From NCBI GenBank assembly GCA_946894095.1, contig OX335655.1, forward strand, positions 12,462,001 through 12,526,000: a stretch of DNA of 64,000 bases. Direction: 5' to 3'. Shown here piece after piece: positions 43,391 to 55,738 of this stretch. The first letter of the stretch is position 1. Each line of letters opens with the position of its first letter. Below the pieces are notes generated by a model. It had not been told where the DNA came from. It made no database searches and was given only the letters and a program-made list of their open reading frames with translations. Origin of the DNA: Incurvaria masculella (lineage: Eukaryota > Arthropoda > Insecta > Lepidoptera > Incurvariidae). A program made the position numbers and the translations under genes.

Positions 43391-46300
43391 ATGCTTGTGC
43401 TCATCTGGCTGGTGGCGGTGACGTCCGCGCTGTACCTGTACATGCGGCACCGCTACTCGCACTTCGAGCGGCGCGGCGTGCGCTCCCTGCCGACCGTACC
43501 GCTACTTGGCAACCTCACGCGCACCACCTTCCGTCTGGAGCACTTCACGCGGTTCGTCGAAAGGCTATATGAAGCCTTTCCAGAAGACAGGTACTGTATG
43601 ATACGGATCTAAGACTATGAAGAGCAAACATGTTTGTTTCGATTTTCACTATTGTTGGACATATAATTTTTTGTTTAAGGATCAGCCTCATGTCAGCCTC
43701 GGTAGCCCAACGGCGCGAAGCCTTGTAATTCGATAAGCTTGGTGAAGCACCTCTGAGCGCGGTTTAGTTCTGGATGGGTGACCATTTTCAACCGTTGAGG
43801 CTGGCCGTGGTTCTGATTCCACGTAAAACTTTAGGTCCCCTTCCTTACTTACTTACTAGGTGGTAGGGTTAATCCCGTCCGGGTTTGTACCATCGCGCCG
43901 AAGCGGCAATGAACTTTTAGAAAAAAATAAATTAAATGAAAGAACTTTTACAAACTAAATAAACACAAGTCACAAAGTCAACAAATTAAATATCGTTATC
44001 CGCTGCGCGTTGATAAGGAAGTCAGAAAGTCGATAATATTGTATGCACGCATATCATATATACGTCAATAATAAAAATAATTAAACCAACGTCAGTGTAA
44101 TAACAAATCAAACAACATCACAATAGAGATAACAAGTTCAAGATCCTTATTATTTTTTTATATTAATTGATAAGGTATTTTAAAATTCTACCTCATTTAT
44201 TTTATCGTTAGTGACAAAGCTATGTTGGCCAAAATTAAACCCTAAATATCAGCATTAAGTCATAACTTGTATTATGCTTTTGTAAATACTTACAAACTCT
44301 TGATAACATCATTAATATGATATATCACCGCGTAAAATTATATCTTAAACTAAAGGTAAAATACTTTTTGCAGGTTCGTGGGTCACTACGAATTTCTGAA
44401 TCCAGTCATCTTCCTGCGTGACCCCGAACTGATCAAACTGGTGTGCGTGAAGGACTTCGATCATTTTCTGGACCACAGAGTCAAGATTAACGAAAACCAC
44501 GATCCCCTCTTCGGAAGAAATCTTTTCTCTTTAAAAGGTACGCTAGAATTAGTTTAGAAAAAAAAACATACTGATAATTGTCTTGCATAATACCACATAA
44601 TAAAAGAGTCTGTAAATACGTGTATTGGAATGCTCATTTTTCAAATTCAAATGTACGTTGCTCAAATTCTCACTAACACACTGAACAAGAGAAAGTATTG
44701 GAGGAGCGCTTTTTAACAAATTGGACTGCTGTACTTGGTATTATGTCTAGTATATGTATGGGTTTTATGGTCAAATAGAAAATGTTTGAGATGGTTGATC
44801 CCAATTTCGGAAAAGAGGACCAAATTCAACAAGATGAACAATTTTTAATTTGCAGGCCAAAAATGGCGGGACATGCGCTCGACGCTGAGCCCTGCCTTCA
44901 CCGGATCAAAGATGCGTCATATGGTTCCTTTTATGCTGGACTGTGCAAGGGAGATGACCGAGTCCATCAAGCTTGATATGAAGAAGAAAAAAAGTAATAT
45001 TAATTTAATAAATCTCATTGCTGTAGCTTACTTATCGACCATCTCATCATTGCTATTCGCATTCTTCTGCATAATTTCTGCTGTCATCATAATTAAATAC
45101 TATTTGATTTTTTGTTGTTGTGGACTATGCTTGCCTGGCTCATTACTCTATTGTAGGCGAGCTTATCTTTAGTAAAAAATAATATTTATCTACTGCGCCA
45201 GACATTAGGTACATTGATATTATTGCGGATGTAACTGACCCTAGACGATATAAAAAGCGTAAAAGGTCAGATACGGCTTATTGGACATGGTTCAGATTGT
45301 GTAGTGTTTATTTCATTCGCTCAATTTTTTTGTTTTTTTTTTTAATATTATCTACATTACCTTACACTATTAAATAAGGAGGTAAGGTTTGTTTTTTGTT
45401 TGTTTGTACGGGATAATCTTTGGAGCTGCTGAACCGTTTTTAAAAAGTATTTCACCAATGTTAAGCTACAATATCACTGTCTAAGATTGTACTAATAATT
45501 ATGATATTTTAACATACATACGTTGTTACTTAGACATTCCTATATGCAGGATGAATTTTTTAATTGGGCTTTCAGGGCCAAATCCGAAACTATAAGAAAA
45601 CATAGCGAAAAACACTAATAGGAGTCATGAGGCCGATTTTCATAAAAACTAAAACTGCAGTATTCGATTTTTGTAAACATAATTTTCCTAGCCGGGAATC
45701 AAACTTGTTGATTTTAAAAAAAATAACGCATCCTGTATATTATTGCACCAGTCAATAGTGACGCTTATATGGAACAAATCTTGTGTAAACTACACCTACA
45801 GTTATACGTAGTTACACGACAAACTAAAGAAAAGTGTATTTTTTTTATAAAGTGACTAAAATTATCGAGTATTCATTACCGTATCTTTACTAATCAATAG
45901 TTTAACTGTGATGTTTGTTGAGAATATTATGTCAAAACTCGTAAAAGAATATTGAGAATATTATATAAAATGTACCTTACATTAAAGAAATTTTGTAATG
46001 GGGGAATAATTACCGCCAACAAACCGCTTCTGCAGTTTGACGGATGCAGAAATAAAATATATTAGTTGTAAATGTATTTGATTTAATAAATAAAATGGAT
46101 AAAAGTGTTAACGTTGTGTCAAAAAACTCGAGCGTGGGTCGCTAGTATTGTGTAAACTGCATTTCTTAGATTTGAGATGTTTATTTCACAGATTATTTGA
46201 GTAAGCTTATATTTATATTGTTTATATAATATATATATATTGTTACGTGCAAAAGTTAAAAAAGTTTTGTACAGCTGATAAAAAAATATGCTTTGGAGCT

Positions 46301-49300
46301 ACGTTTAGAGTTTGAAAATTCATAGTGTAAATATTTATCAAACATCGCGATTCTGACCTTGGTCAGAATAACAAAAATAACGATAAAACAATCTTAAACT
46401 AAATACAGTTGTTTAATGATGACCCAACAATACCTGTGTATGATACAAGCTAAAAAACGACTCTTAACATGTCCGTCAAATGCAAAGTATATTGTTAACA
46501 GCAGTTATATAATTTAAAAGCATTATTATTTAAGTGAGGTTAGGTAAGGTATTGAAAAAGTAATGCTGAGTTGCGGGAGGTACCATCGTGTGACCAGGAA
46601 CGATATTGAGCGATCACCCAGTGAGTATTTTCGGGAAATCATTTCGTGGCAGGCATTATTTCTACCGTCCTCTGGGCTTTGCTGGTGGTGCGCGAACATG
46701 CATCGACGTGTGGGGTGGCTTGCACCCTGGCCCTAAATTACCTTAACTGCTTGTCGATAGCTACCGGGTGTTTGGAGCCAAAATACGTCTTATTGCAAAG
46801 GGAGAATCAAGTTCATTGTTTAAAGATACCGTTTGGCGCGAAAATCGCCATATATCGCATCATTGCAAAGAGCAAAAATACGTCAAATCTGACATGCGGG
46901 GCAAATACATGAGGAATTTAAAGAGTATTGCTTCGAACTCGGAGCACGAGTGCTCATTCTGGAGTGCGCATCAAAACGATTCTGAATCGGAATGATGCAA
47001 ACCCTTCATTCTGAAGGTCTTCCAGACCCATATTTTTGGAATGGGAATGTATTCCTCTTTGGAGTCGTAATTATACAATTTTATCCGTAGAACACATGAT
47101 TCACACTCTTTACTTTGTTAGATGTAACAAAAACAATCGCAAATCGCAGGTGTCACTCATCATAAAACAACAATTTTAAATACGTTAGACAAAACTGGCT
47201 TCCGTTTTGAATCAAGTAGTGATGTAACTGCTTATTATGTTACAAACCAATAAAAAAACTTGACGTTGTTTTTTGCTTGCATCCATCTTGTAACCTGAAC
47301 CGTACACTCTATCAAAACATTTACAGAAAAAAATCAGGTGTTGCTACAAGGTAATGAATTTTAGCAAACATTCTAGGGAGATTAATGCCCAAAAATATCC
47401 TGATGTTCAAAAACCTAATCGAACTATTTTTCGAAATCTAATATTGAAATTATTTGAAGTGATTTAAATGCCTGAAATATAATATTCTTATTTAAATTAT
47501 TTAATTCTACTTTCGTTTTTTACAGACAACTCGTTGGAGATCGAGTTTAAAGACCTCTGCACTCGATTCTCTAACGACGTGGTCGCCTCGTGCGCCTTCG
47601 GCCTCAAAGTAAACTCGCACGCTGACAGGGAAAATGATTTCTACAATACCGGCAAGATCGCATCCACCTTCACCTTCCGGCAGCTCCTCATGTTCTTTGG
47701 ATTTACCTCCTTCCCTTACATCATGGATGTGAGTAACGTTTAAAGAAGTGATCAACATGTTAGCTTCAACAGTGATCAACATGATATGCACCATATCATT
47801 AAGGTTTGGGAATTAAATTTCCTTAGAATAGCTAAAACTCGAAGTGTAAACGCAAAATGATCGAAAAACCAAAACAAAATTTTCGTGTTTAAAGTGGAGA
47901 AGATTGTGTAACGGTAAATCTTCTGGATCCATCAGAATATGATAAAGTTTCATTATAACATTTGGTCGTTGGTTAGTCGTTTCGTATATTGGCAAAATCC
48001 TCGTCCGGCATGGCATGATAAAATGGTTTCAGAAACTAAATAAAATTGACGTTACAGCATTTAAAAAAATATATAGATAGGTGATTGAATATATTTACTC
48101 ATAGTCTTCAAATTGTTAGGTGCCTGCTGCTATTCTATCATCTGCTTGAGTCAAGGTTGGACTCTAAAAAAATAATGTAATGCAATTAATATTTTAATTT
48201 TTGTGTGCCATATCTACGGTTACGCCATATCACTTCTCTGACTTTTTAATACTGAATTACTAGAAATAATGATATGTTTTGTGTTTATACACGCAGTAAC
48301 AGAAATAACTGCCTTCGGCATCATTTTTTGTGGGGATATGAATTTTGAAAAAATATTTTTCGTCAACGATTTTCAACATTTTGTGACGTGGTCTTGCCTT
48401 CCTTCTTTAGGAGTTAAACTAGCTCGCACACTCCATCGCCAACCTATTTAGAACCAGCATCCTCCTCGCCGTCAATCCAACCGTATTAGTGTTCTTAACA
48501 TTGATTTAATGAAATTATTTTTGCAACCATTTCAAGTTTTTTTTATTACGTATTGCCATCTAATCTTATAGTTTAAATTATTATCTTTCTGTATAGCTGT
48601 TTATCTTTGCAGAAATTGAAACTGTCGCTTTTCGCCAAGGAGACGACTGACTTCTTTCGTAATATCGTGAACGACACGATGCGCAACCGAGAAGAGAATA
48701 ACATCGTCCGTCCTGACATGATCCACTTGCTTATGGAAGCTAAGAAAGGTGAAAGCTTACATATGTGTAGTCTATGGTAACATTCTATTAACTGTTCATA
48801 ATGCTTTTTCAATATGTTGATCTGTCCATCCACCATTCAGACGCCGTTATGAACTCATATTTTGTTTTCAGGGAACTTGAGCCACGAAGGGAAAGTAGAC
48901 GAAGACGCAGGATTTGCAACTGTGAAAGAGTCAGCAGTCGGGTTATCAACGAGCCGGAGAGGTGATTACTTAAGATATTTTCTCGGTGCATCCGGTGAAC
49001 TATACGATTCATGCGCGTTGTTTCCCTGAAGAAGTAACCAGAGATGAAACACACCATATACTACGATCACAGCGTACTTAATTCATATGTATTGTCTTAA
49101 TGTTATACGAAATCCCCTTTAAAAAAGGTTCCGTTCTCCCATTAAAACTTAGAGTTTAAATATAGTTCGAAAACCTTTGTAGGTACTGAAATATTTTTCT
49201 GATACGATTCATTATACATAAATCAACTGAGAGCTACGTCTTCATCTTTCTGTTTTTTTTTTTGATACATCAACTTATATCCGTGATATATTTATCTAAA

Positions 49301-52300
49301 AATGTATATTCGAATAGGTTATGTAAAACCATGCGTGCATAGCTCTCGGTTGATTGATTTAATGTGCAAAATTTCAGAAAAATATTTCCTAATTTTACTG
49401 AAAAATCAGGCACGATGCATTGTATGGAACTTGATCACCTCATTATCCTCTTAATATTTCCAAACAACGTTTAAATTAAGAGTTTCATATTCATGCTTAA
49501 AATTTGTTTTAAACTTCACATTTCAGTGTGGACCGATGACGACCTGACAGCCCAGGCGGTGCTATTCTTCATCGCCGGCTTCGACACCGTGGCTACCGTG
49601 ATGACTTTCCTGCTGTACGAGCTCGCCCTCAACCCTCACGTGCAGGACAAACTGGTGCAGGAGGTGGATCGGGAGAGGAAGCAGAGAGCAGGCCAAGACC
49701 TCACGTACAAGGATATACAAGAAATGAAGTATATGGACATGGTCGTTTCTGGTATGCACTGGTATGACTTTGGAGAAGCCTTGAAATTTTCTATTGATTT
49801 TTTTTCGAACCAAAAGTCACGTTTAAATGAAACAGAAAATAATATTATTAGAGCTCTTTAGTTATGTTCGTTCTTTATGTATTTTTTTCTTTGTCAAACT
49901 CGTTTCTGAAATTGTATTAATGGGTTGTCTGATTAATTACCGAGTTGATCATACAAACCACGAAAATACTATTAACACTAATTAACACTGAAGAGAAAAT
50001 GAAGAAGTGGCATACGGTTATATCGCAACTCCGCCATGTGGATAAACAGTATAGGACACATGAATACACATCGTAGGGGAATCCGGCCATGCGGCGTATG
50101 ACACGGCCATGCGGCGTATGACACGGCCATGCGGCGTATGACACGGCCATGCGGCGTATGACACGGCCATGCGGCGTATAACACAGAGTCCATAAATCGA
50201 CATTGCACATGTGCTCTAAAAATGCGTTTGTCGTGTCAGTTTCCACCCAAAAACTCTTCATCACGTGTACGACTATATTTGTGTTGTGTTGGTAGTTTTT
50301 GAAAATTGGAGCTAGCGCGCTAGATGGCACACAAAGGAATACTTTTTGATGTGAGGTTGTTAACATATCATGTATTAAATTTTCTACTTTTACTTGCTGC
50401 TAGGTCTTCGCAATAAACTAGATACATGTTAAAATAGTCTACAAGGCGATCTCAATCACGTAAGTTCCCATTTTTAAGAAACCAACATCTTAGCTTTGGT
50501 TTAGTCAGAAAAAGTGTAAAAAAACAGTTATTTCGTTTAGTATTTTTTTCGAGGAAGCACTTTTCAATAAAAAAACACTGCTTATCCATTATGGTTAAAG
50601 CTCGATGTTGGCTAAAATCCGAAGTATATATTTTTTCTTGAAAGTAATTGGATTTCAGCAGGTATACCCGTGTTGACTGCACTAAGTAAGTTGATGGTAA
50701 AAAAGGAACAGTATGTTTTGCTTAAAAATAATATTCCTCATTAATTTAGGAACATTCCTCATTCATTAATTCAAAGAAATCACCTAGGTTCAGCTCTTTT
50801 TTTTCTTATCATAAACTCGGAATTGCTTGCACTCTGCACGGGTAAATATGAGTAACTTGATTCTATACGATTGCTTGAATTGCAGTTTTTTACAAACAGT
50901 GTTAATGATACCCCTCTCAACTACAAGAATAATTTTGCTGGCCTCATGCATGACGAATAGATGCAATCGTTGTAAATTATACTTCGATGTTAGTAAATGC
51001 CTACATGAACTAGTATGGTTTATTTATATAGTATCTCTAAGTACAACTACCTTGTCCGCAAATTTAGTCGGTCAATTTAAAATGCAAAAGAAAAAAATGT
51101 ATAAACTTAAACGACCTATTCTTAAGCTTTTTTATTAACATTAAAAAATTGTGTGTCACTTTTTTCTTTTCTTTGCCTGTCAATATAAAATGCTTCATGA
51201 CATGATTATTTACAGAATTACTCAGAAAGTGGAGCCCCGCAGTGGCGGCTGACAGAATATGCGTCAAAGCTTACAATCTGGGCAAGCCCAATCCCAAATC
51301 TACACAAGATTATATTGTAAGTTAATCAATATTCACTACCGATTTCAGTCTTTTTGGATTTTGGCTCCATTATTGTATTTCATCCACCGAAAACATAAAT
51401 AAAAATACTCAACTAAAACTAGATCGAAGAATTCGAGGTAAAGGTTTATCAGTTCTGAGAAAAAAAAATACATTATGTAGTATACGTAAAAGTTTATAAA
51501 TAGTCAATCTAGTTTTCACTCATGTATATATTTTACATGCTCACATAAAAAAAATCGTTTTCAGTAATGTCTTCTCAGCATTGCTAACACTACTTCAATT
51601 ACAGATAAGGCCATTATGAATACCACCTGTGTAAAGGCAGTTTTCCAGTATTTGACATCCTTGGACTTTATACGAGACATCATTTTTGTTGGATACCCGA
51701 ATCTCAAATCCGTTTTGTTGGATGCCCAATCTTAGAGTTATTGAGCCACAGACGGCTCAGTCTGTTTGTTCTACAGGTACCACCATGGCCTGTGTAACTT
51801 ACAGTCCATATTAATTCCAAACCAACATCTAAACCTAGAATTTCACCCCATACAATCTCCGCATATATAATCAGACCAAACTTCCATTTTAATTCAAATT
51901 CTCGGAACCCTAAGTTATTGCGAGACCGAATCTAACTAATTGAATTAAAAATATATGAAATAGACTCTAGAGGAATAGAGACTATGGCTGGAATCATATT
52001 TTCATTCATTCGGTAATTTTCAAAGTAAAACAACATAGAACCAGGATTCCATCAAAGCACAATTCAAACCGATTTTTAATTTACTTACCTACGTTTCATT
52101 GCATCCATCACTGGTAGAACAATACCAATTTCATTAACATTACAATTGTTGTTATTTTCAGGTCCAGCCCGGACAGGGTATCTGGATTCCGGCATGGGCT
52201 ATCCACCGCCACTCCAGTTACTACCCTGACCCCGAGAAGTTCGACCCTGAGAGATTCTCTGATGAAAACAAACACAAGATTAACCCGGATACTTATATGC

Positions 52301-53452
52301 CGTTTGGAACTGGGCCCAGGAATTGCATTGGTTGGTTATGTAACCTTTTTTTTTTATGTGACTGGACATGGATGGCTAATACCACACCTTCTGTCATGGT
52401 ATTAGCCCAACACACCACATGGGAACTAGGTGCCATGCCAGGACCATCCTTATATTGCACGGCTACATTGAACTGGATGGAAAACACGGACAATTTTCAT
52501 TGCCGCTTCGACCATCGTTCATCCAATGCGATGGTACCAACCCGGGCGGGATTAACCCTACCACCTAGTAAGTAAGGAAGGGGACCTACAGTTTAACGTG
52601 GAATCCGAAACACGGCCAGCCTCCCCAACGGTCGAATGGTCACCCATCCAAGACCAGACCGGACCCAGCGTTGCTTAACTTCGGAGAGCTATCGCCGAAG
52701 TGTCGCGCCACTGGGCCACTGAGGCTGACTCTCCATAACCTGTCATTTATAACCAACATGACTTATTATCAGCTATTTACACCCCATTTGATTTGAGGTT
52801 ATCCAACGATTCTTTGATTCAACAAACTCCACACTGTAATCAGATTTTGAATATAATCAGAAAAAGGTTTCTGGTCGTGACATTTGTCGGAAGCAGAACC
52901 ACCGATTCTAATAAAATTCACTGTGGGTCAGTTTCGTCAACCTATTTAATTTCTTTCCCGCATATCTACAATACCAGAGTAAATGATCGTTTTATGTAAA
53001 GAACTAGTCTAAGATGCCTAAAATCACACCTACTGTCGTCTTCTACTTCACTACTTCCCATCATTTGAATTGCAATTTAAGGAAAATTATACTACATTTA
53101 ATTTAATGCAATTACAAATGCAAAAAACTCTACCACCTTACCTACAGTTAAACTTGGGTTCCAAATTATGAAGTGACCCGCATTTTTAAGTAAAGTGTAG
53201 GTACTTACCAATTTGAGTTATAAAAAAATAGGTGCATACTGTGTACATTGGAGACGTCAGGTGTTATCCAGTAAGTGTTGTGCAGGTTCCCGGTTCGCAC
53301 TGATGGAGGTGAAGATCCTGGTGCACCAGCTCCTGTCGCAGTTCCTGGTGGTTCCCAGCACCAGGACACCCATCCCCATCCGTCTCGCCACGGAGACCTT
53401 CAACCTCAAGATGGACGGCGGCCACTGGCTCAAGCTTGAGCTTCGCTCATAA
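43391..53452 (+). CDS. CYP9A: Cytochrome P450, CYP9A-like (gene 2, complete, 10 exons)
   Basis: Exons: 43391-43590, 44374-44537, 44856-44993, 47526-47728, 48613-48748, 48872-48961, 49527-49751, 51216-51316, 52162-52330, 53286-53452; 530 codons, typical CYP9A length. All junctions hold frame. Residues 1-20 form the ER anchor. PLLGNLTRTTFR is close to the CYP9A pattern I recall. Motifs: C-helix WRDMR (125-129), I-helix AGFDTV (327-332), K-helix ELLR (386-389), PERF (448-451), haem loop FGTGPRNCIG with ligand Cys474. CYP9A enzymes oxidise plant toxins and insecticides in moths; this one's substrate is unknown. Odd points: Val332 follows the I-helix Thr, and RKWSP replaces the usual RxWPP after ExxR. 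The start was chosen because exon 1 is 200 bp, exactly as in genes 1 and 3, and ends GAAGACAG|GT. An extra exon-1 copy lies 408 bp upstream. Confidence 0.93.
43694..43917 (+). mobile_element. 5S-type SINE, 3' truncated, in intron 1 of gene 2
   Basis: CAGCCTCGGTAGCCCAACGG, GGTGAAGCACCTCTGAGCGC, TTCTGGATGGGTGACC, then body to GAAGCGGCAATGAA. The tail is missing, and a TTACTTACTTACTAGG run replaces the shorter form seen elsewhere. Confidence 0.75.
45363..46145 (+). mobile_element. Helitron-like sequence with nested MITE fragment
   Basis: The left part has GTTTGTTTGTACGGGATAAT..TGGAGCTGCTGAACCG, a phrase common in moth Helitron-like repeats (from memory). The right end is GGGTCGCTAG|T, a CTRR-type terminus. 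At about 45,560-45,790 it contains a piece of the MITE seen at 31,281 (CATGAGGCCGATTTTC, CCTAGCCGGGAATC). All within intron 3 of gene 2. Confidence 0.45.
46146..47525. other. Rest of intron 3 of gene 2, no element assigned
   Basis: About 46,580-46,990 is less AT-rich and carries overlapping short open frames without recognisable domains. The remainder is AT-rich. Confidence 0.4.
50085..50184. repeat. Tandem repeat: five copies of a 20-bp unit
   Basis: GGCCATGCGGCGTATGACAC repeated five times head to tail with a single change in the last copy. Because 20 is not a multiple of 3, all minus-strand frames stay open and show the same peptide in turn. In intron 7 of gene 2, about 330 bp after exon 7. 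Confidence 0.95.
52346..52729 (-). mobile_element. 5S/tRNA-chimeric SINE, full length, in intron 9 of gene 2
   Basis: Poly-T and ATGTGACTGGACATGGATGG tail at the left. The body, then the reverse complement of the 5S-like block (GGTCACCCATCCAAGACCAG, GCTTAACTTCGG) and of the A-box-like CCAGTGGCGCGAC, lead to the end. It begins 15 bp after the exon 9 donor. The least degraded copy of the 5S-headed form. Confidence 0.85.
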
Positions 53453-53546
53453 TATAAATTTAGGAAGATATTTGGAACATTTTCGTCATCTACGTAATTT
53501 TGTATTAAATATTATAATTTGATAATTTGTACTCTTAGTTTAAAAA

Positions 53547-53552
53547 AATAAA
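53547..53552 (+). terminator. Polyadenylation signal of CYP9A gene 2
   Basis: AATAAA inside an A-rich run, 94 bp after the stop codon. It is the first canonical signal downstream. Confidence 0.55.
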
Positions 53553-53714
53553 AAAAAACAAACATATGAAATAGCTAAGATTTCCATACCCATACATACT
53601 TTCTGGCCGCTTCTTGTAAGGGTAAATAGGCAATATACTCCTATGAAGATTAGATATGTAATTGCATTATGACGAGCCAGACATTTTTCAGACTTTGGAG
53701 ACCCTCAAATTACA

Positions 53715-53830
53715 TAGATATGTAGTTCGGATCCAGCCTTGCAGTATATTCGCAAAGTAGTTCTTTTTACTGGGCTCCTTCTTCAATTAATGTGCCCTTG
53801 CTTCACGGTCGATTATCACATTACATAGAG
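53715..53830 (+). mobile_element. Leu-tRNA-like retroposon fragment, plus strand
   Basis: CAGCCTTGCAGTATATTCGCA, TTCTTTTTACTGGGC and CCTTGCTTCACGGTCGATTA match the reverse complement of the 20,071 element from just after its B box to its tail. The promoter part is missing. Confidence 0.65.
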
Positions 53831-54120
53831 ATGTAGTTTGTTTTATCGTATGTACTACGGATCTGTACTCTTTGAAGCTGCTTACCTAAATCCCTCCGTC
53901 CCCTTTCTGTTATCACTGACAATAGGCAGAGAATGCACCCATTCATCTAGACCTAGAGAGACAAAGTCGGTAAACTGTGGAATGCAACGAATACCGAGGT
54001 AATTCCCCCTAAGTTCCACCTTGGGTCATTGAAACGTAGTGTTAAGAAGTACCTGGCTAATCGGCATGGATTTCGCAGTCCCTTTGAATGTTCGAAAGCC
54101 CGACCTGGGGGGACGCATCT

Positions 54121-54300
54121 TAAAGTCCAAAAAGCACAAAGTCCAAAACCCATAGCGTCCAAAATGCTTACGAATACGGGTAATTTTAATTCGTTTAGGT
54201 TAGGTTAGGTTAGGTCAGATTATATGCATTCTATAATACACACGGAAAATACATACTTTTGGACGTTCTGGGTTTTGGACCTTATGCTTTTTGGACTTTA
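54121..54300. mobile_element. Fold-back element with telomere-type repeats in its loop
   Basis: The left arm (54,121-54,164; AAAGTCCAAAAAGCAC, AAAGTCCAAAACCCA, AGCGTCCAAAA) and right arm (54,257-54,300) are close reverse complements. Each arm contains three copies of a TCCAAAA motif. The loop holds four perfect TTAGG units (54,195-54,214), the usual insect telomere repeat. Confidence 0.75.
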
Positions 54301-55738
54301 TGAAAGCGACCCCGACCTGGCGTATGCCAGATGTCGCGCTATACAATAGAAATAGAGCAATAATAGACAAGTCGGGGTTATTTGTCTGAGAGTTTCGTTA
54401 TTATTGTTCAAAGTTACTCACGATAGACATCTGTTGTTATTTATAAACCGGGTTTGATAAATAGTGAATTAAACCATGAAGTGATAACCGAACAGTGAGA
54501 ATTAACTTTCTATTGAAAAGCCGCTTGATCCAAATAGTTTTAGCCATTGAGTTGCTCGCAAGTGATCATTATAAAGAATTCACTTTTCAACATAGGTGTG
54601 ACCTGTCGGTCCAAAACGAATTTCATTTTTGTAGGTACCAGTTAGTCAGGCAACCTTAACTAAGATCCTCTCTGCAGATCAGCCAAATCCGGTGGCACTC
54701 AGTTTTCTAGTGTATATTTTTCACCGATATGGTGCAAAACAAAACACTGAATGAAAAAACAATTTAGCTTCGGGCGAAATAATATAAATATATTTTTTTT
54801 TAGAATATTACTTCGATCGAAGAAAAAAAGTCACTGTGCAATCACACAACATGCTAAGACCGCATGCTAGATACAATATATTTTAAAAAAATCAAATAAT
54901 GCAGTTTTAGTTTTTCTCAAAATAGGCCTCTAGACTCGTTTGAGTGTTTTTCGTTGATTCATATAATTTCGGATTTGGCCATGGTGGCAAACTTGAAAAA
55001 TTCACATTTATAAGTATTGTAGGTTGGGACACTATCCTTGGTAGACTTTTTTAAATGTAGAATACCACCTGAGAATTCTCAGATAATAATGTTCACTATA
55101 ATTTTATTCTGTTTACTTGTTGTAGCGAAATCCCCATCTTCCTTCAAATCCTTTCATGCAAAATCTTCTGCATAAACATAAACGACTTTATTGCCATGAC
55201 TCAGATTAGATAATCTGAGTCACGATTAGATAATTATTACGAATGAAAACACTGACAGTGGCTTCTGAGGCTCAGTGTGCAGTCGATATCACTAGCGACG
55301 AGACCGAACCGGCAGCATCGAACAAGATTCCTCGTTAAAGTTATCTACTACTTATTCACACAAAGTCCGTACAAAGTTTTTTTTTATTTATTGCATTCTT
55401 GAGTCGCAATAATAACAGAAAAAGCTTCAAGGAATTATTTTAATCGAGTAAAGAACATCGGATGCAGTTTATAGAAGGTAAGAGAATTTCAATGTAATCT
55501 GACCCTTAAATGTAAAGTTTCAATCTTGCATGATATGTATACTATTGATTTTACAGGCAATACGTGAACACAAAATCAACACTGAAAAAAAAAACAGTGA
55601 GTCTAATTCTAATACCGATAATAACAACAGTCTTGCAACGTTTTCCTAGCTTTAGTATTTTTTTATTCTTATACTTACTTTTTATATTCAGTAAAAATGT
55701 ACTGGCCAAACGAAAATTACTGTACCTTTTAAATAAAT
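54301..55738. other. Spacer with a MITE fragment, no gene recognised
   Basis: About 54,880-55,012 is a minus-strand piece of the 31,281 MITE (AATGCAGTTTTAGTTTTTC, GAGTGTTTTTCG, TTTCGGATTTGGCC). Elsewhere there is an ATCTGAGTCACGATTAGATAAT near-palindrome at about 55,200 and AT-rich DNA. Confidence 0.4.

Noticed and set aside
50085..50184. CRISPR-like array
   Set aside because: Units are contiguous with no unique spacers, and the window is animal nuclear DNA.
49917..50366. Open frame of 149 codons with repeated HTPHGRVIRRMAVSYAAWPC on the minus strand
   Set aside because: Produced by the 20-bp tandem repeat, which keeps all frames open; it lies inside intron 7 of CYP9A gene 2.
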